Notes: generated by a model not told the origin, from the letters alone. A DNA stretch of 64,000 nucleotides from Paenibacillus polymyxa M1 (GCF_000237325.1 NC_017542.1:673001-737000); one strand, 5' to 3'; shown: positions 34,675-43,918, counted from the first letter of the stretch. Translations and numbers: made by a program.

Positions 34675-35712
34675 TTAGGAACGTTCCAAGTTGAGGGAGG
34701 ATACGGCTGGCAAAACGAAACGCTCTAGCAGTGTTCGTGGGTTTTTCCAACGGCTCACCTTACTGTCTGCTGTAAATACCACGACTGCATTCGCTTCCGG
34801 TATCAGATAAATTTGCTGTCCTCCATGTCCGTGTGCACACGCATAATCAATGTCGTGGAGTCGTCCAGTCCACCATTGGAATCCGTAATCTCCGAATTCC
34901 GGATAGCCTTCAATCTGTCGCTGCGTCGCCTCATGCAGCCAATCGGCTGGAATCAATTCTCTGCCATTCCAGATGCCTTGATGAAGGCAGCAATCGCCGA
35001 ATTTAGCCATGTCTCGCGACGTCAGATACAGTCCGATGTGGCCCATGGTGTAGCCCTCTGGATCTTGTGCCCAACCACTTCTCCCGAACCCTAACGGTTC
35101 GAATAAATGCTGGAGAGCATACGTATAGGCGTCAATCCCACAGCAACGGGTGAGCAGAACGGACAACAGATGTGAATCCACACTGCGATATTGGAATACG
35201 CCGATTTGATCCTCCTGTACAGGTAAGCGTAGGGCAAAGGACGGCCAGCTTTTGCTGCGATGAAAACGGTGGATAAAGGCTTCACCGAGCTTTTTGCCCG
35301 TCTGCCAATACAAGCCTGACGTCATAGTCAACAGATGACGAATCGTAATCCGTTCTAGCAGTGTTTCCTTCCGCTTGGGTAAATACTCAGGCAACAACTT
35401 ATGCACAGCGGTCTCTGGTCCGGGCATATCCCCACGTGCCATAGCAATGCCGACGAGCGTGGAAGTGAAGCTTTTGGTTGCGGAACGCAAATCGTTCAGG
35501 GAGCTTGCTTCATGACCGTTGTAATAGCGTTCCCAGATCAGCTTGCCGTGGCGAAGCAGCAGAAAGCTATGCATTTTCGGAAATTTGGCTCGGATTTCGT
35601 GGTCTGCCTGATCAAGTAGGGAGGCATCGATGTCTTCCTCTTCACAAGTTCCGAGGTTCAGCGCAGACAGACGGGCAACAGGTGCAGTGAACAGTGGAGC
35701 ATAACGGCTCAT
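34675..35712 (-). CDS. Serine hydrolase, class C beta-lactamase-like family
   Basis: The 345-residue protein has the SXXK catalytic motif SATK (in LRSATKSFTSTLVG, near residue 80), a YRS motif as the second element near residue 185 and HGHGG near 295. This is the beta-lactamase/D-Ala-D-Ala carboxypeptidase/esterase fold. No signal peptide is visible, so it is more likely an esterase or 6-aminohexanoate-hydrolase-like enzyme in the cytoplasm than a penicillinase. GGGGGGAAAAAGG precedes the ATG. Confidence 0.85.
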   Translation of the reverse strand: MSRYAPLFTAPVARLSALNLGTCEEEDIDASLLDQADHEIRAKFPKMHSFLLLRHGKLIWERYYNGHEASSLNDLRSATKSFTSTLVGIAMARGDMPGPETAVHKLLPEYLPKRKETLLERITIRHLLTMTSGLYWQTGKKLGEAFIHRFHRSKSWPSFALRLPVQEDQIGVFQYRSVDSHLLSVLLTRCCGIDAYTYALQHLFEPLGFGRSGWAQDPEGYTMGHIGLYLTSRDMAKFGDCCLHQGIWNGRELIPADWLHEATQRQIEGYPEFGDYGFQWWTGRLHDIDYACAHGHGGQQIYLIPEANAVVVFTADSKVSRWKNPRTLLERFVLPAVSSLNLERS

Positions 35713-35869
35713 CCTTTTTCCCCCCTTGTTATGTTTATTTATTTTACCCCAAACACATACGCTCCAAAAGCCGATAAATAAGGTATACCTCTATGCAGCA
35801 GCTAATTGAGAACTCCAAATGATATGAAGCGTAAAAGATAGGTAAAATCAATGTGAATTTACTGGAAAG

Positions 35870-35898
35870 CTGAAAGCTGTATCTGAATATGGTATAAT
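35870..35898 (+). promoter_or_regulatory. Promoter of the 62-residue ORF
   Basis: CTGAAA at 35870-35875 and TATAAT at 35893-35898 are 17 bases apart, with an extended TGG before the -10 element. The leader would be about 170 bases. Within the 364-base gap 35713-36076 I see nothing else that I can name. Confidence 0.6.
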
Positions 35899-36076
35899 GG
35901 GGTAGTGATTCAGCCAAAAGAAAATCGGTTAATAATAGTGTCAGGTACATGCCTCGCATAAGGCATTCCCGACCTAAGCTGCACTAGACATACTACTTCA
36001 CTGCATAAGGACATCAATACTTTTCGGCATTCTCTTCAACGGAGCACTTATTTTCAACGTTTTGGGAGGGAGTTAC

Positions 36077-36265
36077 ATGGCAACGAAAGGTCATAATGAA
36101 GTTAAGGAAAGTCTGCGGGAAATGACTCGAATTTTCCGGCCTAAGGATCCCAAAAAATTTGTAAAGGAATATGTGCGAAAATACCGGATAACAGGAGGGT
36201 ATGAGGAAGAGTTGACCATGGTGGTGGAAAACGAACTCGGCCGCATAAATTCTTCAGTATCTTAA
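36077..36265 (+). CDS. Small hypothetical protein
   Basis: A 62-residue, highly charged protein (MATKGHNEVKESLREMTRIF...) with predicted helices and no cysteine. It starts at ATG 36077, 8 bases after GGGAGGGAG. A terminator follows at 36303. Family not recognised. Confidence 0.6.
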   Translation: MATKGHNEVKESLREMTRIFRPKDPKKFVKEYVRKYRITGGYEEELTMVVENELGRINSSVS

Positions 36266-36302
36266 GGGTTCGCTTACGAACAACTAGAAACACGACTTTT
36301 AT

Positions 36303-36337
36303 AAACCGTCTATCCACAGAGGAGACGGTTTTTTTGT
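36303..36337 (+). terminator. Terminator after the 62-residue ORF
   Basis: The stem AAACCGTCT (36303-36311)/AGACGGTTT (36323-36331) is followed by a run of T. Confidence 0.85.
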
Positions 36338-36400
36338 GTCCGTCCTGCATACAATGGGATAGGTTTAGTGAATTTGTATGCTCAAAGGAGGCGGATTCCA

Positions 36401-37150
36401 ATAGAAATAGCGATACGAACACCGGAGGAAATCGGCTACATGAGGGAGGCCGGACGTATTTTGGCAGATTGCCATCGTACGCTGGAAAGTCGTATTCTTC
36501 CGGGAATCACAACGCTTGAAATCGATGCTTGGGTGGAGCAATTTCTAAGCAAGCGTGGAGCTACGCCTGAACAAAAGGGCTATAAAGGGTTCCCTTATGC
36601 TACCTGCGCTTCGGTCAATGAGGTGGTATGTCACGGCTTTCCCTCGGAGCGGGTGCTTCATGACGGGGATATTGTGACCATCGACATTGTGGTCAACAAG
36701 GACGGGTGGCTGGCTGACCGGGGATGGACCTACGCAGTGGGTAACATCAGCCGGCCGGTAGCAAAGCTGTTGCGGCAGACCCATAAGGCGCTAATGCGAG
36801 GCATCGACGTTGCCCGCCCCGGCAGGACATTAGGGGATATCGGGCATGCGGTGGGAAAAGCGGCAGGCTGGCGGCGGTACGGTAACGTCAAATCTCTGAT
36901 CGGGCATGGGATCGGCCGCCAAATGCATGAACCGCCGGACGTTCTCCACTACGGTCGTGCTAGAACAGGATTGCCACTGCGCGAAGGGATGGTGATTACC
37001 ATTGAGCCGGTATTTACCCTCGGACCCGAAGGCGCGGTGCTCTGGGGGGATGATGGTTGGACCATCAGCACAGCAGACGGCAGTTGGGGCGCTCAATATG
37101 AGCACACCATTGCGATTACAAAGAACGGTCCTTATATTTTGACCTCGTAA
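36401..37150 (+). CDS. map: Type I methionine aminopeptidase, probable ATA start
   Basis: The enzyme removes the initiator methionine from new proteins. All five metal ligands of type I MetAP are visible: two Asp (TIDIVVNKDGWLADRGWTYA, 11 apart), His in LIGHGIGRQMHE, Glu in TIEPVFT and Glu in QYEHTIAIT. The frame opens at GTG 36368, but that lies before a perfect AAAGGAGG (36384-36391). The only codons at normal distance are ATT 36395 and ATA 36401, so a rare start is likely; I use ATA. If GTG 36368 is used the protein gains 11 residues. Confidence 0.85.
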   Translation: MEIAIRTPEEIGYMREAGRILADCHRTLESRILPGITTLEIDAWVEQFLSKRGATPEQKGYKGFPYATCASVNEVVCHGFPSERVLHDGDIVTIDIVVNKDGWLADRGWTYAVGNISRPVAKLLRQTHKALMRGIDVARPGRTLGDIGHAVGKAAGWRRYGNVKSLIGHGIGRQMHEPPDVLHYGRARTGLPLREGMVITIEPVFTLGPEGAVLWGDDGWTISTADGSWGAQYEHTIAITKNGPYILTS

Positions 37151-37309
37151 AAGAGTATTGTGCCATAGGGAGTCCAATGTGCGGGTCGTGTGCATAAGAC
37201 TCTCTTGGTAAGTTTTTTAGGATGGCCTATCCACTTCACTAAACAATGAGCTTCTTGTTATAGATCATAGATCGAGATTCGGATCGTCGATATAATAGGA
37301 GGCATAATA

Positions 37310-37846
37310 TTGGAAACTAGGAGTGGAACCCACATGATGATCAGGGAAGCGATGATATCAGATGCCGAAGACATCGCCAAGGTGCACGTAGACTGCTGGA
37401 GAACGACATACAAAGATATCATGCCTGACGAGGTTCTGGAACGTCTTTCCTATGAGCAAAGAATAGAATTATGGAATGCGAATCTATCTACTGAAGACGG
37501 TCACCTCGTATATGTTGCTGAAAATGAAAAGGGGGAAATTATCGGATTTGTGAGTGGAGGTCCGGAAAAGTCAGGGGAATATCCCCCGTATGGGGGAGAG
37601 ATCACGGCTATTTATGTTTTGAGTGAATACCATAGTTTAGGGCTCGGCAAAAGACTTTTTCTACGCTTGCTTCAACATTTTAATAGTATGGATATTCACT
37701 CTGTCATGGTGTGGGTGCTGGCAGATAATCCAGCGTGTACTTTTTATGAAAGACTGGGGGCCAAGCCTGTAGTAGAACAGCATATTATAAATATGGGTGG
37801 CAAAAACCTGAACATGGTGGCTTACGGCTGGCTGCTATTCCGATAG
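37310..37846 (+). CDS. GNAT-family N-acetyltransferase
   Basis: The 178-residue protein is a single GNAT domain. It starts with the REAMISDAEDIAKVHVDCWRTTYKDIMP region typical of the YitH/phosphinothricin-like branch (here shown in pieces: SDAEDIAKVHVDCWRTTYKD) and contains the acetyl-CoA loop YHSLGLGKRLF and NPACTFYERLGA. TTG 37310 is 7 bases after AGGAGG, while ATG 37334 is 10 bases after AGGAG; I take the former. Substrate unknown. Confidence 0.85.
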   Translation: METRSGTHMMIREAMISDAEDIAKVHVDCWRTTYKDIMPDEVLERLSYEQRIELWNANLSTEDGHLVYVAENEKGEIIGFVSGGPEKSGEYPPYGGEITAIYVLSEYHSLGLGKRLFLRLLQHFNSMDIHSVMVWVLADNPACTFYERLGAKPVVEQHIINMGGKNLNMVAYGWLLFR

Positions 37847-39094
37847 AATACGTTTTTGTCCTTCCAAGGCGCGAATAGGAGCGATGTTTTGCGTGAATTC
37901 CAGCGTTCCCAGATAGCGTCCTTCGTTATCCCGAACGGCAAAATAACGGATGTAGACAAATTTGTCCTTGATTGGAATCCAAAAATCCTCAACATCCTTG
38001 CGGCCGGCCTTAAAATCCTCCAGCAGTTTCTCAACGACATGCACGCTTTGCGGCGGATGGCAATTTTGCACGGTACGACCAATGACGGCCTTTGTGCGGG
38101 CAAAGATCCGTTCTTTACCGTGAGAGAAATAGCGAACAACATCATTTTCATCGATAAAGGTCAGGTCCACAGGCAGATGATTCAACAGCAGTTCCAATTG
38201 TTGTACAGATACAATCCCTGTCTCAAATCGCACGAACCCTTGCGGAGTGCCAGAAGTGTCTTCTTTTTGCTCAAGGGCTTCTACAGGCTCCTCTGCCCGT
38301 TCAGGTATCCATTCACGCTCAGGAGCGGTCAGGCAGAAACCGATTTCCTCGCTTTCCCGGGCTATTTTTAGCCATTCATCCTCGGTCAGCTTACTGAGTG
38401 CCATCGGCAGCAAAATATTTTCTTCCTTGAATACCATTTCATTCACTTCGCTCATGATATGGGCAAGCGCCTTCCCGATCTGCTCACGATCTCCGTTATA
38501 TTCGGTGAGCAGCTTCTTCGCATCCTTGATTGCGGCGCGAATGCCGTCGTCCACTCCCCACATTACTTTGGTTGGACCAAAGATCCCATAACGTTCTAGA
38601 TAAGGAAATACTAGATTTTCTTTGCGGCTATAGTGTTTGTCTACATCCATTAGCAGACTTAAATCCTCAAGCAGCTTGTAAATAACCTTGGGACTGTCTT
38701 CTTTTTGAAATTGCTCTGCATGCAATGCCAGCTTAAAGTTGACTAGCCGTTCGATCTCACGATTTTCCAGCTTAAAGGTGTGAACAGGATGTCCCGGTTG
38801 TTCCTCAGGTCCTGCAGGACGGTGAATATCCTCAATAGAGCCCTTGAATATCGACGTATGAACGGAACAGAGGCGCTGGACTTCCGACACCGGAATTCCT
38901 TCCTCAGTCATTAAGGCATGCTCCATCGCTGAAATTTCTGCCACGCTCACTCCACCAACAGCCTCTGCAAAACGAGCTTTGACTTCCTCCACGCTTTTCC
39001 CAGCATGTAGTTCTTTAATAATTTCCTTCAGTGTTCGCTGACGCTCCGTTAATTCCTGTGCTGTATGTTCACGGTTGTTAATTAGCTCGCTCAT
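37835..39094 (-). CDS. DUF438 protein with hemerythrin HHE and PAS domains
   Basis: The 419-residue protein has an N-terminal DUF438 domain (about 10-80), a hemerythrin-like HHE domain (about 100-240: HPVHTFKLENREIERLV, YSRKENLVFPYLERYG, EENILLPMAL) that would hold a di-iron centre for oxygen or NO, and a PAS domain (about 290-410: FIDENDVVRYFSHGKERIFA). Such proteins are linked to oxygen/NO sensing. It follows the DUF1858 gene by 14 bases in the same operon and shares an FNR-like operator. The last 12 bases overlap the convergent GNAT gene. Confidence 0.88.
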   Translation of the reverse strand: MSELINNREHTAQELTERQRTLKEIIKELHAGKSVEEVKARFAEAVGGVSVAEISAMEHALMTEEGIPVSEVQRLCSVHTSIFKGSIEDIHRPAGPEEQPGHPVHTFKLENREIERLVNFKLALHAEQFQKEDSPKVIYKLLEDLSLLMDVDKHYSRKENLVFPYLERYGIFGPTKVMWGVDDGIRAAIKDAKKLLTEYNGDREQIGKALAHIMSEVNEMVFKEENILLPMALSKLTEDEWLKIARESEEIGFCLTAPEREWIPERAEEPVEALEQKEDTSGTPQGFVRFETGIVSVQQLELLLNHLPVDLTFIDENDVVRYFSHGKERIFARTKAVIGRTVQNCHPPQSVHVVEKLLEDFKAGRKDVEDFWIPIKDKFVYIRYFAVRDNEGRYLGTLEFTQNIAPIRALEGQKRILSE

Positions 39095-39108
39095 GATCGT
39101 TAACCCCT

Positions 39109-39336
39109 TTATTTTTGAATGGTAAAACCATGTTGCATAAACGTCTGCTGCACAGTTTCCATACCTATTTTCTTCAATGCAATTCCCTTGGACAGTGTCA
39201 TAAAACGTCCTGCGGTTTGGAGCATACCGGGCTTGGCAATATCGTCAAAACCTAGTTTTACCATAATGTCCTTCACTTCAGGATGACGATTAACAAGGTT
39301 AAATATGGACTCATCCCAATGCAGTATTTTATCCAT
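39109..39336 (-). CDS. DUF1858 protein
   Basis: A 75-residue protein (MDKILHWDESIFNLVNRHPEV start) with the DUF1858 pattern of a short helical protein with a redox or metal-repair link in other bacteria; it is commonly found fused to or beside DUF438. It starts at ATG 39336 after GAGGGGA; the longer reading to 39369 is less likely. First gene of the operon with the DUF438 protein. Confidence 0.8.
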   Translation of the reverse strand: MDKILHWDESIFNLVNRHPEVKDIMVKLGFDDIAKPGMLQTAGRFMTLSKGIALKKIGMETVQQTFMQHGFTIQK

Positions 39337-39398
39337 TTGTTCATCCCCTCGATTGAGAACGTTTTTCATTTACAGAGTAGCATAGGTCCAAACGAGCT

Positions 39399-39418
39399 AT
39401 TGTGATTGTACGCACAAT
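39399..39418. promoter_or_regulatory. FNR/CRP-type operator upstream of the DUF1858-DUF438 operon
   Basis: The inverted repeat ATTGTG-N8-CACAAT at 39399-39418 contains TGTGATTGTACGCACA, one base from the Bacillus Fnr box TGTGA-N6-TCACA. It lies about 65 bases upstream of the DUF1858 start, suiting anaerobic control. Confidence 0.6.
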
Positions 39419-39431
39419 ATTGTTCAGGTGG

Positions 39432-39482
39432 TTGACAACTGTAAATCTTGGTTTATATACTGTGTATAAGGATATATACAGT
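39432..39482 (+). promoter_or_regulatory. Promoter and GntR (YtrA-type) operator of the ABC cluster
   Basis: TTGACA (39432-39437) and TATATA (39454-39459) form a promoter with 16-base spacing. An inverted repeat ACTGTGTATA-AGGA-TATATACAGT (39459-39482; 9 of 10 pairs) starts at the -10 element, as a repressor site would. It resembles operators of the YtrA branch of GntR regulators, one of which is encoded at 40335 in the same operon. Confidence 0.65.
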
Positions 39483-39573
39483 AATAACACTGAATACTGT
39501 CGTAACACCTTCGAAATGAAGAGCGAACGAGGTCGTTATTCACAGGCAGTGCAGAAGGGATCAGGATAAGAAA

Positions 39574-40293
39574 ATGACGATCATGAAGCAAGCATGGATG
39601 ATTACCCGTCAGGATTTTCGCAAGAATCCATATGCAGCACTATGGACGTTGCTGTTTATTGCGTATTTGGGATTTACCATGAGTTTTGCGGTAAGTGTGC
39701 AATGGGGTGAGCATGCAGCCTTGAGTCCAGTAGCTGATTTCATCATGCTGACGTTGATTCCGTTTTTAGGGTTCATTTATAACCGTCGAGCGTTCAAATA
39801 TTTGCAGGAAGATTCTTATACGCACATGCTAGCCTTTTTCCGCACCTTGCCTATACCGATGAAAGCGGTAATTATGAGTCGAATTCAACAGGCGGTGTTG
39901 GCGTTTGTTGCGAATAGTGTGATATTTTTTGCTCTTTTGTTTACGTTGTCAGGTACGCTTCGGGTATATGCCAGCACAGGTTTCTTTGTATCGTTTGCTC
40001 TGACCTGGATAGGCTACGGAATGCTCATTCAAGCCATTTATATTCACTTGGAATTTTTGAAAAGAGGAACAGAGTACTTCTGGCTATCTATTGTGATCAT
40101 GCTAATGTGCGGGATGGTTACGATTATAGCTCGAGTATGTGGGGCCAATCTGGTATCGATAACGGCTTCTTACAGTAAGGAATGGTTGCTGTTGTCCCCG
40201 GTGATGTGGGGAGCATTGTTAGCAGGAGTTCTGGCTATGTCAGTGTCCTATCGGGTGACACAGCGTAAACTCATGAAACGGAACTTAACTTAG
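39574..40293 (+). CDS. ABC-type membrane protein, six-helix permease-like
   Basis: A 239-residue hydrophobic protein with about six membrane helices and few charged residues, ending with KLMKRNLT. It probably forms the channel for the GntR-linked ATPase at 40742, like YtrC/YtrD-type permeases. No catalytic motif is visible. It is the first gene after the operator; the GntR gene follows after 41 bases. Confidence 0.72.
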   Translation: MTIMKQAWMITRQDFRKNPYAALWTLLFIAYLGFTMSFAVSVQWGEHAALSPVADFIMLTLIPFLGFIYNRRAFKYLQEDSYTHMLAFFRTLPIPMKAVIMSRIQQAVLAFVANSVIFFALLFTLSGTLRVYASTGFFVSFALTWIGYGMLIQAIYIHLEFLKRGTEYFWLSIVIMLMCGMVTIIARVCGANLVSITASYSKEWLLLSPVMWGALLAGVLAMSVSYRVTQRKLMKRNLT

Positions 40294-40334
40294 TAGTATG
40301 TGTACAAAAATAACAAAAAAGGGGGGGAAAGCAG

Positions 40335-40736
40335 GTGAATATTCCAGTGCAAATTGATGAGAATAGCGCGGAACCGCTGTATGCGCAGATTGAAAAGCAG
40401 CTTCGTTCACTCATAGTAACCGGACAAATTGCAGCGGGAACGCTGCTTCCCTCCATTCGTGAGTTTGCGGGGACGCTTCGTTGTAGTGTAATCACCGTCC
40501 GGCGGGTCTATCAGGATTTGGAGAACGAAGGCTTGCTACGTACCCGGCAGGGAACGGGCACCTTTGTCGCTCTGGTCGAGGATGATATGCGCTCAGGTTA
40601 CCGCCTTAAAGCGGTGACCGAGGCATTGGAAACGGCGATTGCCACAGGCATCGCTGTACAGATGACAGAGCAGGAATTATTGGAGCTTTTTGCAGAAATG
40701 GTGAAAAGAAGGTATGAAGTCCAGGTGAAGGAGTGA
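40335..40736 (+). CDS. GntR-family regulator, YtrA subfamily
   Basis: The 133-residue protein has the GntR winged helix (about 10-75: LYAQIEKQLRSLIVTGQIAA and LRCSVITVRRVYQDLENEGL) and only a short C-terminal dimerisation tail, as in YtrA. GTG start after GGGGGG. By family knowledge it represses its own ABC operon and is relieved by cell-wall antibiotics. It overlaps the next gene. Confidence 0.9.
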   Translation: MNIPVQIDENSAEPLYAQIEKQLRSLIVTGQIAAGTLLPSIREFAGTLRCSVITVRRVYQDLENEGLLRTRQGTGTFVALVEDDMRSGYRLKAVTEALETAIATGIAVQMTEQELLELFAEMVKRRYEVQVKE

Positions 40737-40741
40737 CAGCT

Positions 40742-41707
40742 GTGAACAATCATGTGGAAGTTCCTACGCAAATACAGAGGAAAGCACCAATTATTGAGAT
40801 GAGCCAGGTCTATAAAACCCGGGGTAACCGGAATATTGGGCCGATTAATTTAACGGTTGAACCAGGATATGTGGTCGCTTTGGCTGGACATAACGGATCA
40901 GGGAAAAGCACATTGATTCATTTGCTGACTCAGCTTGTTCATCCGGATTCCGGTGAGATTCGTTGGTTCGGCCAAGCATACCCCGACGGCATGCCGGCAG
41001 ATACACGACAATGGGTTGGATATATACCGGAGCAGCCGGTTCGCGAGGAGGATCGATTAACGGCAGAAGCAGCAGCGGCTTTTCGAGCATTGTGGTATCC
41101 CGGCTGGGATGAAACACGTTTTCAGCGTTTAATGGACCGCTTTCAGGTTCCATCACATACGAAATTATCGCGTATGTCCAAGGGACAGCGTCGGAAATTC
41201 GAACTGGCTGCTGCCTTGGCGCCACACCCTCGTGTGTTGCTGCTGGATGAGCCTTCATCAGGTTTAGATCCTTTTGCTTGGAAAATCATGCTAGATGAAC
41301 TGCGGGATTGTATGAAGAACGGCAAAACGACGATCATTATTGCTACCCATATCATGGACGAGATCAAGCGTTTGGCGGATTATATTGTCTTGATGCACGA
41401 TGGCAGGCTGCTTGGCAAACTGGAAAAAGACCATCTGCTCGAAAATGGCAAGGAAATGTGGTTTGAAGGTACACCAGAGGAGGCATCGGAGCTTCCGGGA
41501 GTTGTAGAGACGGAGAGTGATGGGAATTTACAGCGAATTATAACGCTGGCAGCCGGGGAGGCCAGTGCTATATTGGAACAAGCGGGGATTCGCCCCATCC
41601 GTGTGCGGCGTCTGGAACTGGATGATATTTTAGTATATTGGTCTGCAGGACAAATATCTGCGAATGCAGAGACATTTATGGAGAAGGAAGGGGTAAAACA
41701 ATCATGA
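40742..41707 (+). CDS. ABC transporter ATP-binding protein, YtrB-like
   Basis: The 321-residue ATPase has Walker A GHNGSGKS, signature SKGQRRKFELA and Walker B VLLLDEPSSGLD, with a long C-terminal extension. I place the start at GTG 40742, 8 bases after AAGGAG, just behind the GntR stop. It couples ATP use to the 39574 permease. Confidence 0.9.
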   Translation: MNNHVEVPTQIQRKAPIIEMSQVYKTRGNRNIGPINLTVEPGYVVALAGHNGSGKSTLIHLLTQLVHPDSGEIRWFGQAYPDGMPADTRQWVGYIPEQPVREEDRLTAEAAAAFRALWYPGWDETRFQRLMDRFQVPSHTKLSRMSKGQRRKFELAAALAPHPRVLLLDEPSSGLDPFAWKIMLDELRDCMKNGKTTIIIATHIMDEIKRLADYIVLMHDGRLLGKLEKDHLLENGKEMWFEGTPEEASELPGVVETESDGNLQRIITLAAGEASAILEQAGIRPIRVRRLELDDILVYWSAGQISANAETFMEKEGVKQS

Positions 41708-42606
41708 GTATGCTGCAATTGGAAAAGGTCGTGAAGCAATATGGGAACCATACGGCGGTAAATGGAATATCGCTGAATGTGAACGGCGGCGAGATTTACG
41801 GACTGCTGGGAGGCAATGGAGCAGGCAAAACGACAACGATGCGCATGGTGCTCGGTCTGATTTACCCTGACGGGGGAAGCATCCAATATGAGGGCAAGCC
41901 CTACAGCAAGGAGCTTCAGCGGACAATGGGCTATTTGCCCGAAGAGCGTGGGTTGTACCCCAAGGTGAAGGTGAGCGAGCAAATTAACTATTTGGGCAGG
42001 CTGCGCGGAATGTCGGCCAAGGAGGCAGACAAAAGTCTACGCTACTGGCTGGAGCGCTTTGGAGTGCCGGAATATTATGACAAGCGGATTGAGGAGCTAT
42101 CCAAGGGAAATCAGCAAAAAATGGGTTTTATTGCCGCGGTTGTGCATCGCCCAACGCTGCTCATTTTGGATGAGGCCTTCAGTGGACTAGACCCGGTGAA
42201 CGTCGAATTGCTTAAGGATACGGTGAAGGAATTACGGGATGATGGGGCTGCGATTTTATTCTCAACCCACCGTATGGAGCATGTGGAGGAACTGTGCCGA
42301 CATATTACGATTTTGCATCGCTCAAATACTGTGGTGCAAGGAAGTGTGCAAGAGATTAAAGGCCGCTATCCACGTGAAAAAGTTCGTCTCATCACTACGG
42401 GTGAAGTGAGCGGGCTGGAACAGCTGCCAGGCGTACGCAGCATAGAGAATATGGATCGTGGCTGGATGCTGCATATTGAGCAGCCGGCTGCGGCGAAGTT
42501 AATTTTGCAAACAGCGTTGGGGCAAACGGATGTGGAGCATTTTGAGATCAAGGAACCTACGCTCAACGAAATTTTCATAAGAGAGGTGGGGGATTCCCAT
42601 GAATAG
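41704..42606 (+). CDS. ABC transporter ATP-binding protein, NatA-like
   Basis: The 300-residue ATPase has Walker A GGNGAGKTTT, signature ELSKGNQQKMGF and Walker B LLILDEAFSGLD, and an EccA/NatA-type C-terminal domain. ATG 41704 overlaps the previous stop (ATGA). It is paired with the following permease, which resembles sodium-export NatB. Confidence 0.92.
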   Translation: MSMLQLEKVVKQYGNHTAVNGISLNVNGGEIYGLLGGNGAGKTTTMRMVLGLIYPDGGSIQYEGKPYSKELQRTMGYLPEERGLYPKVKVSEQINYLGRLRGMSAKEADKSLRYWLERFGVPEYYDKRIEELSKGNQQKMGFIAAVVHRPTLLILDEAFSGLDPVNVELLKDTVKELRDDGAAILFSTHRMEHVEELCRHITILHRSNTVVQGSVQEIKGRYPREKVRLITTGEVSGLEQLPGVRSIENMDRGWMLHIEQPAAAKLILQTALGQTDVEHFEIKEPTLNEIFIREVGDSHE

Positions 42607-43918
42607 ACTAGGTACGGTGATCGGTTTTACGTTTCGTCAGAAGGCGAGGACCAAATCTTTTATCATTACGACACTGGTACTGGCCTTGCTTATTACGGTT
42701 GGCATGAATCTGCCATATTTGATTTCTTTGTTTAAAGGAGAAGGGGCCGGAGGTTCCGGTACAACGGCAGCTGAGCATCAACGCTTGGGGCTGATTGCCG
42801 GGAGCCAGACAGAAGTGGCGAATCAGCTGGAGCAGTTTACCAAGGAGCAGTCCAACCCGGCAGCCATCTGGGTACGTTATGACAGCGTACAAGCGCCAGC
42901 AATGCAGCAAGCCTTGAAAAATGGGAAGCTGAAAGGTTACGTGCGGTTTACGGAGCCTGCCGCCAAGGGAGACACATTTCCCAAAGTGGAGTACGTCTCT
43001 GTAGAAAAAGAGCCATCTCCGGCTGTAATCACATTGGTGCAAACGGGACTTCAGGAAGCAAAGGTCAAGGCTATTATGGGCAATAAATCGTTGACCAGCG
43101 ATCAAATTCGTGAAATCAGTACACCTGTAATGGTGGATAGCAAAGAAGTAGACAGTCCATCTGAACCAGGGGGAGCTGTAGGGACAGAGGAAAAAGAAAC
43201 CTCAATGATTAACTATGGTTTGGTCTATGTATTGATGATATTATTCTTCACCTCTTCCATGATGACAGGGAATATGATTGCTGCAGAAGTAACATCGGAA
43301 AAAAGCTCACGGATCATGGAGATTCTCATCACAAGTGTTTCGCCGTTGACCCAAATGTTTGGGAAAATTATCGGCATCTTCCTGGTTGGTCTGCTGCAAA
43401 TTGCTGTTTTTGCAGCCGTTGTGTGTGCCAATCTTATGCTGCCGCATAATAATGTGATCCTTAGCTCTGCCGGGCTGGATCTGTCGCAACTGAATATCGC
43501 GGTGCTAGGATATGGTCTCATATTTTACATCCTTGGCTACTTTCTATATGCAGTACTGTTCGCTGCGGTGGGCTCCATTGTTAGCCGTACCGAGGAGTTG
43601 GGGCAGGCCATTATGCCAATTACCGTGCTGTCACTGGCAGCCTTTTATATCGGTATCTTCAATATCGCCGCACCTGATACGATTTTCGTTAAGGTGGCTG
43701 GGTACATTCCGTTCTTTTCTCCTACCGTTATGCTGTTGCGGATTGGTCTGGAACGGGCGAGCTTGCTGGAAATCTGGCTGTCACTTGCCATTCTGGTCGC
43801 CTCCATTTTGTTGTTCGGTTGGTTGGCCGCCAAGATCTATCGTACGGGTGTCTTAATGTACGGGAAACGACCTTCATTCAAAGAGCTAAGAAAAGCAATG
43901 AAGGCTTATAAGATTTAA
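42599..43918 (+). CDS. ABC transporter permease, NatB-like
   Basis: The 439-residue protein has one N-terminal membrane helix (about 20-40), a large outside domain (about 45-205) and five to six helices in the C-terminal half, the ABC2/NatB layout. The NatAB pair extrudes Na+ in B. subtilis; here the substrate is not proven. It overlaps natA by 8 bases. Confidence 0.88.
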   Translation: MNRLGTVIGFTFRQKARTKSFIITTLVLALLITVGMNLPYLISLFKGEGAGGSGTTAAEHQRLGLIAGSQTEVANQLEQFTKEQSNPAAIWVRYDSVQAPAMQQALKNGKLKGYVRFTEPAAKGDTFPKVEYVSVEKEPSPAVITLVQTGLQEAKVKAIMGNKSLTSDQIREISTPVMVDSKEVDSPSEPGGAVGTEEKETSMINYGLVYVLMILFFTSSMMTGNMIAAEVTSEKSSRIMEILITSVSPLTQMFGKIIGIFLVGLLQIAVFAAVVCANLMLPHNNVILSSAGLDLSQLNIAVLGYGLIFYILGYFLYAVLFAAVGSIVSRTEELGQAIMPITVLSLAAFYIGIFNIAAPDTIFVKVAGYIPFFSPTVMLLRIGLERASLLEIWLSLAILVASILLFGWLAAKIYRTGVLMYGKRPSFKELRKAMKAYKI

